Source: Actinacidiphila oryziradicis (GTDB taxonomy: Bacteria > Actinomycetota > Actinomycetes > Streptomycetales > Streptomycetaceae). From it: a stretch of 64,000 bases of DNA. The stretch is taken from the NCBI RefSeq assembly GCF_005047355.1, contig NZ_SUMC01000001.1:186001-250000 (forward strand), given 5' to 3'. Positions 57,814 through 64,000 of the stretch are shown here, in pieces. A program made the translations under genes and the position numbers. Positions within the stretch are counted from its first letter, which is position 1. Every line of letters begins with the position of its first letter. The notes beneath the pieces were generated by a model, which was not told the origin of the DNA, searched no databases, and saw nothing but the letters and a program-made list of their open reading frames with translations.

Positions 57814-58692
57814 ATGCCTCGACGTATCGCGGCGCTGCTCACCACTGTCGCCACGATCCTCGGCATCGTTCTGTTCCTGCCCGCGTCCTCCGCCTCGGCG
57901 GCCGACTGCGCCGCGTCGTGGAGTTCGTCGGCCGTCTACACCGGCGGAATGATGGCCTCGTACAGCGGCCACAACTGGTCCGCGAAGTGGTGGACTCAGA
58001 ACGAGATTCCCGGCAGCGCCGACGTCTGGGCCGACCAAGGCGCCTGCGGCGGCTCGACGACACCGAGCCCCTCGGGATTCGTCGTCAGCGAGGCCCAGTT
58101 CAACCAGATGTTCCCGAGCCGGAACTCCTTCTACACCTACAGCGGTCTGACCGCGGCCCTGAGCGCCTATCCGGCCTTCGCCACCACCGGCAGCGACACC
58201 GTCAAGAAGCAGGAGGCGGCCGCGTTCCTGGCCAACGTCAGCCACGAGACGGGCGGTCTGGTCTACATCGTGGAGCAGAACACCGCCAACTACTCCACCT
58301 ACTGCGACTGGAGCCAGTGGTACGGCTGCCCGGCCGGCCAGTCGGCCTACTACGGCCGCGGCCCGATCCAGCTCAGCTGGAACTTCAACTACAAGGCGGC
58401 CGGTGACGCGCTCGGCATCGACCTGCTCGACAACCCCTACCTGGTGCAGACCGACGCCGCCGTGGCGTGGAAGACCGGCCTCTGGTACTGGATGACCCAG
58501 TCCGGGCCCGGCACGATGACCCCCCACAACGCCATGGTCAACGGCGCCGGCTTCGGCGAGACCATCCGCAGCATCAACGGCTCGCTGGAGTGCAACGGTC
58601 TCAACACGGCGGAGATGCAAGACCGGGTCAACAAGTACAACGCCTTCGTCCAGATCCTGGGGACGACCGCGGGCAGCAACCTGACCTGCTGA
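57814..58692 (+). CDS. Secreted GH19 chitinase with N-terminal chitin-binding domain
   Basis: A 292-residue extracellular chitinase. The signal peptide (RRIAALLTTVATILGIVLFL) is cleaved near SASAA. A short CBM5/12 domain follows (about 31-80, with AVYTGGMMASYSGHNWSAKW). The GH19 catalytic domain runs from about 90; the catalytic Glu is in FLANVSHETGGLVY with a second Glu in YIVEQN. The GRGPIQLSWNFNYKAAG signature is present. AAGGAG precedes the ATG at 57814. A DasR site lies upstream and a strong terminator downstream. Confidence 0.95.
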   Translation: MPRRIAALLTTVATILGIVLFLPASSASAADCAASWSSSAVYTGGMMASYSGHNWSAKWWTQNEIPGSADVWADQGACGGSTTPSPSGFVVSEAQFNQMFPSRNSFYTYSGLTAALSAYPAFATTGSDTVKKQEAAAFLANVSHETGGLVYIVEQNTANYSTYCDWSQWYGCPAGQSAYYGRGPIQLSWNFNYKAAGDALGIDLLDNPYLVQTDAAVAWKTGLWYWMTQSGPGTMTPHNAMVNGAGFGETIRSINGSLECNGLNTAEMQDRVNKYNAFVQILGTTAGSNLTC

Positions 58693-58735
58693 AGCGGCGG
58701 GGGAGCCGTGGAGGCCCATGGAACGGGGGCGGGAC

Positions 58736-58765
58736 GGGGGTCCGGCGCACGACGGCCGGACCCCC
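58736..58765 (+). terminator. Hairpin terminator after the chitinase gene
   Basis: GGGGGTCCGGC (58736-58746) and GCCGGACCCCC (58755-58765) form a perfect 11-bp stem with an 8-base loop, 43 bases after the stop codon. Confidence 0.85.
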
Positions 58766-58777
58766 GCCCCGGCATTC

Positions 58778-59307
58778 CTACCCGGCGAGGTCGGACAGCA
58801 GGTCGCCCAGCACCGCCTCCTCCTCCACCCGCACGCCGAGTTCGGCCAGAGCCGAGGCCAGCGCGGGGTCCCAGGGGGACTCGGCCGGGGTGCGGTGAGC
58901 GGCGCGGCGAGGGGTGTCGCGGTGGCCGCGGCGCGGTAGCCGGCGGCCGTGTAGCGACAGGGGCTCCAGGGGCCATGGCGGAGCAGGGTGGTGGCGATGC
59001 GCAGGCCGCCCCAGTCGAAGTCGCCGTGGTAATGCAGGGTGGCACCCTGCTCGTGGAGGTGGCGCAGCAGGGTGACGGCAGCGGCGGAAGGCTGGCCCTG
59101 GAGGCGGACAAGAGGTGGGCAGGCGGCCCCGTATGCGTCGGCGGCGGCGGACACCATGGAGCCGTCGTTGCTGATCGCGACGGTTTTGCGGGTCCCGGGC
59201 CGCCAGCTTGCGAGCGCGTCCCCGAGCGCCAGTGCCTCCTCAGCGGCCTCGCCGGCCCGGGTGAGCTGGTAGATGAACGGGAGCGCGGGCCACGCATCCT
59301 GCCACAT
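58778..59307 (-). pseudogene. C-terminal remnant of a TIGR02679/DUF2399 (JetD-like) protein
   Basis: The minus strand encodes MVSAAADAYGAACPPLV, QGQPSAAAVTLLRHLHEQGA and LHYHGDFDWGGLRIATTLLR, the Toprim-like DUF2399 core. After a frameshift near 58880 it continues as ESPWDPALASALAELGVRVE and ends EEAVLGDLLSDLAG. This is the end of the fourth protein of SMC-containing Wadjet-like anti-plasmid loci. About the N-terminal 230 residues are missing, and no SMC partner is near, so it is a dead fragment of a defence locus. Confidence 0.78.
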
Positions 59308-59392
59308 TCCTTATGTGACATTTAGTGTTTTCCCGACAATCGGGGTAGGCGGCTCTTCAGGCAGACCGACTCATCCTTAGGAGATGGTCCCT

Positions 59393-59857
59393 GTGACCTA
59401 CACCCCCTCGAGCATCGACCAACACCCCGACCTCCTCGAAATGCGGCTGCGTTCGGAGCGCGCGACGACCACGCCCCGGGCCCAGGCGACCGAAGCCTTG
59501 GCGCTGATCACTGGCGTCTATCTGGCGGCCTCGCCCTGGATCACCGGTTTCAACGGCCTCACCACGCTGGCCGTCAACAACCTCATCACGGGTATCGCCT
59601 ATGCCACGCTGATGGGCGGCTTCGGACACGCTTACGAGCGCACCCACGCCATGGCCTGGGCCGCCGCGGTCATCGGAGTATGGACGATCATCGCGCCCTG
59701 GGTCGTCGTCGGGAATGTCAACACCACCCGCACCGTCATCAGCAACGTCGTCGTCGGCGCCGTCGCGCTGCTGCTCGCCCTGGCCGCCAGCGCCGCCAGC
59801 GCAGCCAGGCCCGACGGCAGCATCCGCGACCGCGGGTCGGCGGACCGGTCGCGGTGA
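59393..59857 (+). CDS. SPW-repeat integral membrane protein
   Basis: A 154-residue four-helix membrane protein with two SPW motifs: YLAASPWITGF and WTIIAPWVVVG, plus a conserved NNLITGIAYA segment. The family is common in Streptomyces and uncharacterised. GTG at 59393 is preferred, because TTAGGAG lies 8 bases upstream and is too close to the ATG at 59384. Confidence 0.85.
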   Translation: MTYTPSSIDQHPDLLEMRLRSERATTTPRAQATEALALITGVYLAASPWITGFNGLTTLAVNNLITGIAYATLMGGFGHAYERTHAMAWAAAVIGVWTIIAPWVVVGNVNTTRTVISNVVVGAVALLLALAASAASAARPDGSIRDRGSADRSR

Positions 59858-59888
59858 GAAACCGGCGCGCGAATCGCGCCGGGCGTAT

Positions 59889-61145
59889 TCAGGTACGCAA
59901 GGATTCGAAGGCCGCGATGGCGGTACGCGCCTGTTGCTCCGACTGATCCGCGACCGGGATCCAGCGGACGTCGAACGCCGCCTCGAACGCGGCGGACCAG
60001 TCGGCGACGAGGCCGTCCAGTTCCGGCGTCGGACGCAGCCGCCGCAACATCGCCGCGGCACGCAGCGGGAGCCGCTGGGCGTAGACCTGGACGCTGGTCA
60101 GCCGCGCGGTGGTCATCGGCGGGAGCGGTGCCGCGTCGCTGCTGCGTACGGCCGGATCCCAGTCCTCGGCGAGCCGCGGACCGACGGCGATCGTTTCCTC
60201 CACCGCGCGGAGCAGCGGGCCGCCGTCGCCGGGCAGAAAGGGCCTGGCCGCTTCTAGCTCCCGGGCCACCCGGCTGGTGTCGCGGCGCAGGGCCGCACCC
60301 GCCGCTCTCAGGGCACGGTCGGCGTCCGGAGCCGGTGAGATGTCCGCCGAGCGCTCACAGCCCCACATCGGCGCCTCGATGATCGCGGTGACGCCACCGT
60401 ATCGCCGGGCGTAGGCCCATGTGGAGTGCTCCGCGTCCGAGGGGACGGCGTCCCATCCCTCGGGTTCGCCGGGGGGCGGCATCAGATACACGCCCGGCCC
60501 GGAGTCGGCCCAGTAGAAGGCGTCGGCCGAGCCGAGCTCCAGCGGAATGTCCAGCTCCGCGGCCGACTTGCCGAGCCGGCCCGAGAGCCCCGGGAGATCG
60601 TCGGTCAGCAGAAGATGGACGCCTCCCACATCGATCCCGTGCAGCGAGCACTGCAGCACCGGCCGGAGCTCGTCGATCAGGCCGACCAGACAGCGCGTCT
60701 CGGGCAGCACCTCACGCAGCGGGTCATCGAGCACGAGCCACTCCGGCTGCTCGCTGGAGTGCGGCCGGAAGAGGTGGCGGAAGTGGTCGCCCACGGTCGG
60801 GGAGAGCACCAACTCGGTCTCGTTGCGGTGCGCGCCGTCGGGGTCGACGCAGAGCAGGAAGTGCCACGCGGCGTCGGCGGCCTCGCGCAGCCGCCGGTCG
60901 TGCGCGACCCGGTCGGCCAGCCTCAGGACGGTCGCGCCGCCGACCCCGGCCTCATTGGCATGGGCCCCGGCCACGACCAGCACATTGCGCCGGCCGTGGC
61001 CCACGGACAGCAGGAGAAGCGGGCGGCCCTCCCGTGATCTGCCGACGGTCCGGAGTCCGCACAGCCCGGGATGGGATTCGGTCAGTGCCGACGCCGCCGA
61101 GGCGACTTCGCTCGTTGTCGGGTACCGGTCTCCCGTCACCGCCAC
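59889..61145 (-). CDS. M14-family zinc carboxypeptidase of the candidate RiPP locus
   Basis: A 418-residue M14 metallopeptidase without signal peptide. Zinc ligands: GAHANEAGVGG (H-x2-E) and the later His in VLQCSLHGIDVGG. The general base Glu is probably in AIIEAPMWG. A helical C-terminal extension of about 130 residues is unusual for the family. It starts with GTG after GGAGGAGAGGC, 14 bases downstream of a 38-residue precursor-like ORF on the same strand, so the two form an operon. It could trim the C-terminus or the leader of the modified peptide. Confidence 0.85.
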   Translation of the reverse strand: MAVTGDRYPTTSEVASAASALTESHPGLCGLRTVGRSREGRPLLLLSVGHGRRNVLVVAGAHANEAGVGGATVLRLADRVAHDRRLREAADAAWHFLLCVDPDGAHRNETELVLSPTVGDHFRHLFRPHSSEQPEWLVLDDPLREVLPETRCLVGLIDELRPVLQCSLHGIDVGGVHLLLTDDLPGLSGRLGKSAAELDIPLELGSADAFYWADSGPGVYLMPPPGEPEGWDAVPSDAEHSTWAYARRYGGVTAIIEAPMWGCERSADISPAPDADRALRAAGAALRRDTSRVARELEAARPFLPGDGGPLLRAVEETIAVGPRLAEDWDPAVRSSDAAPLPPMTTARLTSVQVYAQRLPLRAAAMLRRLRPTPELDGLVADWSAAFEAAFDVRWIPVADQSEQQARTAIAAFESLRT

Positions 61146-61158
61146 GCCTCTCCTCCGC

Positions 61159-61275
61159 TCAGGAGCCGTTCGCGTTGCTGTCTCCCGTTGTCTCCTTCTT
61201 GTCCAACCGCCGGATCCTGATCACCTTCGGCTTGGCGTTCGTCGAGCTGCCGGACTCCCCTGTGGAACTGGCCAT
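61159..61275 (-). CDS. Candidate RiPP precursor peptide
   Basis: A 38-residue ORF. It has a Ser/Thr/Gly-rich N-terminus (MASSTGESGSSTNAKPK), a basic amphipathic core (VIRIRRLDKKETTG) and an Asn-rich end (DSNANGS). AGGGAGGG lies 6 bases before the ATG at 61275. A promoter with TTGACA and TGGTAT lies upstream. It is followed after 13 bases by the M14 gene and faces the ThiF and M50 genes, both with PqqD/RRE-like N-termini that would bind such a leader. No known RiPP class is recognised. The Lys/Asp/Glu/Asn residues offer acidic and amide side chains for an adenylating enzyme. Confidence 0.65.
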   Translation of the reverse strand: MASSTGESGSSTNAKPKVIRIRRLDKKETTGDSNANGS

Positions 61276-61310
61276 GGGCCCTCCCTCTACGGCGTGATGA
61301 CGTCTTGCCA

Positions 61311-61339
61311 ATACCACATGCGTGAGGTGAGGGTGTCAA
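61311..61339 (-). promoter_or_regulatory. Predicted promoter of the precursor-M14 operon
   Basis: Read on the minus strand, TTGACA (61339-61334) and TGGTAT (61316-61311) are 17 bases apart, with transcription expected to start about 30 bases before the precursor ATG. It lies in a 96-base gap shared with the divergent ThiF gene. Confidence 0.55.
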
Positions 61340-61371
61340 CAGCGCGATCCGGACACCAAGGGGGGTCTCGA

Positions 61372-62499
61372 GTGACGGTCGGGCCAATGCGGCGGCCTCG
61401 GATCAAGCCGGAGCACCGGCCCTACCGGACGGTGGACGGGAACATCCGGATCGGGAGCGTCATATACGGGGCCGGAGCGGAGATCGAGGACCCCGGCGGC
61501 TGGGTGTGGACCCTGACCGAGTCGCTGGACGGCATGCGCGCCCCGGAGGCGGTCATCGCGGAGGTGACCCGCCGCCACCCCGGGGTGGCGGCCGCCGATG
61601 TGGTCACGGCGTACGAGCAGATCCTGGACGGCGGCTTCGTCGAGGATGCCGGGGCGCCGGTCCCGCCCGAGCTGTCCCTCCGGGAGCAGGAACGTTACGG
61701 CCGGAGCATGGCCTTCTTCCGCTGGATCGACCTCACTCCCCGGACCAGCCCGTGGGACGCGCAGCTGCGGCTTCGCCGGTCCCGGGTGCTGCTGATCGGC
61801 CTGGGCGGCACCGGAGGGGCGGTGGCACAGGCGCTGGTCGCCTCCGGAGTCGGGCGGCTGCACTGCGTGGATCCGGATGTGGTGGAGCTGTCCAATCTCA
61901 ACCGGCAGCCGTTGTACGGCGAGAACGACATCGGGCGGCCGAAGGCGGACGTGGCTGTGGAGCGGCTCCGGTCGATGAACTCGGACATCGTGGTCACCGC
62001 TGAGCGCCGCGAAGTGCGGGGCGAGGGCGACCTGGCGGAGCTGCTCGCCGACGGACGCGGCTGTGACCTCCTCGTACTGGCCGCGGACCGGCCCACCGCG
62101 ATCCGGAGGTGGGCCAACCGCGCCTGCCTCGCCGCGGAGGTTCCGTGGCTCGACGGCGGCTACCACGGGCCGCTTGCCACCGTGGGGGTCCACGTTCCCG
62201 GGAACGGGCCGTGCTGGGAATGCATGCGCGCCGGGGAGGTGGCGCGCAGGGACCTGCGCCTGGCACCCGGTGAGGAGGAGGAACGGGCCTCGCCCCGGAT
62301 GCCGTGGAATCCGGTGAACGCCGTGTCCGCCGGCCTCTCGGGCATGCTCATGGCGCATGCGGCGCTCACACTGCTCACCGGAGCACCGCCCATCGCCCCC
62401 GGTTTCCGTTTCGGGGTCAACCTGATGGCGCCGGGCGACCCGGTCCTGGACCGCTTCCCACGCCGCCGCGACTGCCCCGCCTGCGGGGACAGGGCATGA
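61372..62499 (+). CDS. ThiF/E1-like adenylating enzyme with PqqD/RRE-like N-terminus
   Basis: A 375-residue protein. Residues of about 20-100 form a PqqD-like winged-helix segment (IRIGSVIYGAGAEIEDPGGW, then a long AVIAEVTRRHPG helix) like RiPP recognition elements. From about 135 an E1/MoeB/ThiF domain follows: VLLIGLGGTGGAVAQALVAS, VDPDVVELSNLNRQPLYGEND with the ATP-binding Arg, and two CxxC pairs (CWEC, CPAC) for structural zinc. It should adenylate a carboxylate of the peptide. GTG at 61372 follows AAGGGGGG. The stop overlaps the M50 gene by 4 bases. Confidence 0.85.
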   Translation: MTVGPMRRPRIKPEHRPYRTVDGNIRIGSVIYGAGAEIEDPGGWVWTLTESLDGMRAPEAVIAEVTRRHPGVAAADVVTAYEQILDGGFVEDAGAPVPPELSLREQERYGRSMAFFRWIDLTPRTSPWDAQLRLRRSRVLLIGLGGTGGAVAQALVASGVGRLHCVDPDVVELSNLNRQPLYGENDIGRPKADVAVERLRSMNSDIVVTAERREVRGEGDLAELLADGRGCDLLVLAADRPTAIRRWANRACLAAEVPWLDGGYHGPLATVGVHVPGNGPCWECMRAGEVARRDLRLAPGEEEERASPRMPWNPVNAVSAGLSGMLMAHAALTLLTGAPPIAPGFRFGVNLMAPGDPVLDRFPRRRDCPACGDRA

Positions 62500-63704
62500 C
62501 CGAGGGGGTGGCTCCGTCGGCCCGGGTCCGGCTGCACCCGCTGGCCGCCCGCAGGGACGGTGACGAGTGGATCGTCGGCCGCGTCGCGACCGGGGATTTC
62601 GTGGCCCTGCCGCCGGTCGGGGTCCGGGCCGTCGAGATGTTGCGCGACGGGCTCAGCGTCGCGGAAACGAGCGCCCGCCTCACGGCCGAGACCGGCGAGG
62701 AGCTGGATACGCTCGGCTTCGTCCGCGACCTGATCGGCCTCGGGTTCGTCGCCGAGGTCGGCGGACAGCCGGTCCCCTCCCCCGAACCGCCGCCCCCGAC
62801 CTTCCCCCGGCTGCTGCCGCGCCACGTGAGGTGGACGCTGAGCCCGGTTCTGCCCCCCTTGCTCGGTGCACTCGTGCTGGCGGCCGTCCTCGTCCTCCTG
62901 CGCCGCCCCGGCCTCCTCCCCGGCTACCGGAGCCTGCTGTGGAACCCGCACGGCAGCCTGGTCCTCGGTCTGGGCTTCCTCGCGGGCTGGCTGCTGCTCC
63001 TGATCCATGAATGCGCGCATCTCGCGGTCGCCCGGGCCACGGGGGTGCCCGCGCGGATCCGGCTCGGTACGCGGCTGCAGTTCCTGGTCATGCAGACCGA
63101 CATCAGCGGTATAGAACTGGCCTCCCGACGCCACCGTATGACGGCCTATCTCGCCGGCATGGCGGTCAACGTGGCGGTGTCCGCGACCGCGGTTCTCCTC
63201 CTCGCCCGGACAGGGGCGGGAACGACCGCCCACCGGGTCCTCGCCGCTCTCGTGCTGCTCGCGGTCCTACCGCTGCCCTTCCAGTTCATGGTGTTCATGC
63301 GCACCGACGTCTACTTCGTCCTGCAGGACCTCACGGGCTGCCGCGACCTGCACGGCGACGGCCGTGCCTACGCCCGGTACGCCGCCCGTACGATCACGCG
63401 CCGCCGGCCCCGGCCGGCCGATCCGAGCCTGGAACTGCCCGCCCGCGAACGGCAGGCGGTACGGATCTACAGCGCGGTCCTCGTCGTCGGCACCGCGCTG
63501 TGCCTTGCGACCCTGGCGACCGTCACCGTGCCCACCGACGTCACCATGCTGGTCCGGGCGGCGGCACGGCTCGGCCCGGGACACCCGGCGCTCGACCGTC
63601 TCGATGCCGCTGTCGTCCTCGCCGTGCTCGGCGGGGCACAGCTCATGTGGCTGCTCACGTGGTGGCGCGGCCGCCGGCGCCGCACCCCGCGGCGGCTCAC
63701 CTGA
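62496..63704 (+). CDS. M50 site-2-type membrane protease with RRE-like N-terminus
   Basis: A 402-residue membrane protein. The N-terminal about 85 residues again look PqqD/RRE-like (FVALPPVGVRAVEMLRDGLS and helix AETSARLTAETGEE). Membrane helices begin near 115. The zinc motif HExxH is LLIHECAHLAVARATG, and a downstream MRTDVYFVLQDL supplies the Asp ligand. C-terminal helices end in an Arg-rich tail. It could cleave and release the modified peptide at the membrane. It starts with ATG inside the end of the ThiF gene. Confidence 0.85.
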   Translation: MTEGVAPSARVRLHPLAARRDGDEWIVGRVATGDFVALPPVGVRAVEMLRDGLSVAETSARLTAETGEELDTLGFVRDLIGLGFVAEVGGQPVPSPEPPPPTFPRLLPRHVRWTLSPVLPPLLGALVLAAVLVLLRRPGLLPGYRSLLWNPHGSLVLGLGFLAGWLLLLIHECAHLAVARATGVPARIRLGTRLQFLVMQTDISGIELASRRHRMTAYLAGMAVNVAVSATAVLLLARTGAGTTAHRVLAALVLLAVLPLPFQFMVFMRTDVYFVLQDLTGCRDLHGDGRAYARYAARTITRRRPRPADPSLELPARERQAVRIYSAVLVVGTALCLATLATVTVPTDVTMLVRAAARLGPGHPALDRLDAAVVLAVLGGAQLMWLLTWWRGRRRRTPRRLT

Positions 63705-63705
63705 A

Positions 63706-63727
63706 ACCGGTGTGCCCGGACACCGGG
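63706..63727 (+). terminator. Hairpin after the M50 gene
   Basis: CCGGTGT (63707-63713) and ACACCGG (63720-63726) form a 7-bp stem around GCCCGG, 2 bases after the stop codon of the protease gene. Confidence 0.65.
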
Positions 63728-64000
63728 CCTGCGGGAATCATCGTGTGCTCCCCCGCTCCTCGGCGTCATTGACCGCGCGGCCTACCGTCGTGCGCCGGGT
63801 CGTCGACCTCGCGCCACCGATCGCCGTACGCGCTCACCGTGATCCGGTCGGTATGCGGCACGTTGTGCGGGAAACCCTCCACGCTCCGCCTCGACGTGCC
63901 CCACTGGCCGACATCCGGGGCATGATTGACCGGCGGGAGATCGTCAGCAGCGGATCACTCATTGAGCTGCTGTACTTGCTGCTGGACGAGGCCAGGGCAG
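63728..64000. other. Window end with a minus-strand coding fragment
   Basis: On the minus strand, about 63768-63930 encodes PDVGQWGTSRRSVEGFPHNV, then HTDRITVSAYGDRWREVDD, ending before a TGA. The composition looks like real protein, but no start codon with a ribosome binding site is present and the family is not recognised. It may be the 3' remnant of a gene. The final 60 bases show nothing firm. Confidence 0.3.

Noticed and set aside
61159..61275. Calling the small ORF a microcin C precursor
   Set aside because: Only the NAN triplet agrees. The peptide is far longer, does not end in Asn, and no aspartyl-AMP decoration genes are present.

Overview
The window reads as a chromosomal segment of a Streptomyces-like actinomycete. 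GC content is very high with strong GC bias at third codon positions. The gene content also fits: a DasR-type operator before a GH19 chitinase, an EF-Tu3-type second elongation factor, SPW-repeat and YVTN proteins, many GTG and TTG starts, and operons joined by 4-bp overlaps. No rRNA, CRISPR array or intact tRNA was seen.

Layout. 0.3-10.4 kb: a surface-polysaccharide block with a large secreted propeller/lectin protein, a processive-type GT2, two GT39 membrane glycosyltransferases and a GT2-GtrA fusion. 10.4-12.6 kb: transposase scars (ISL3, IS1182) and a VapBC-type toxin-antitoxin pair. 12.6-28.0 kb: a biosynthetic gene cluster centred on a LysW-like amino-group carrier protein (AmCP) ending in EDWGE. 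It has a carrier ligase, a kinase fused to an M20 carboxypeptidase, a semialdehyde reductase, a split transketolase and a DegT aminotransferase. This is the enzyme set known to build (2S,6R)-diamino-(5R,7)-dihydroxyheptanoic acid (DADH) on an AmCP. The cluster also has its own sulfate-activation genes (cysC, cysD, cysN), a sulfotransferase, a BtrH-like acyltransferase, a beta-sandwich protein, an exporter and LuxR and MarR regulators. The inferred product is a sulfated or sulfonated AmCP-derived amino-acid natural product.

28.1-34.9 kb: an arsenic-resistance island in decay. arsR, arsC and one flavoprotein are intact; trxB, a second flavoprotein, an aquaporin, a second arsC and an MFS pump are broken. 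The island ends in a tRNA-like scar and an IS3 remnant. 35.0-41.4 kb: a two-RCK membrane protein, then an IclR-regulated benzoylformate decarboxylase and benzaldehyde dehydrogenase pair. 41.5-43.1 kb: a Fur-family regulator, Dps and a TnpB remnant with its 3' hairpin. 44.6-50.2 kb: signalling genes (CHASE3-type histidine kinase, NarL-type regulator, lone receiver, RsbW-like ATPase) and the second EF-Tu. 50.9-59.9 kb: a Gly-rich secreted peptide, a Tat-exported DyP peroxidase, a YVTN propeller, a P450 scrap with ferredoxin, lactate permease, a RibD-like reductase, chitinase, a Wadjet JetD-like scrap and an SPW protein.

59.9-63.7 kb: a compact candidate RiPP system. A 38-residue precursor-like ORF, too short for routine calling, lies beside an M14 carboxypeptidase and is divergent from a ThiF/E1-like enzyme and an M50 site-2 protease. 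Both of the latter have PqqD/RRE-like N-termini. A nearly identical 22-bp promoter element precedes dps and the Gly-rich peptide gene, and a related palindrome precedes the Fur gene, which suggests a local peroxide or metal regulon.
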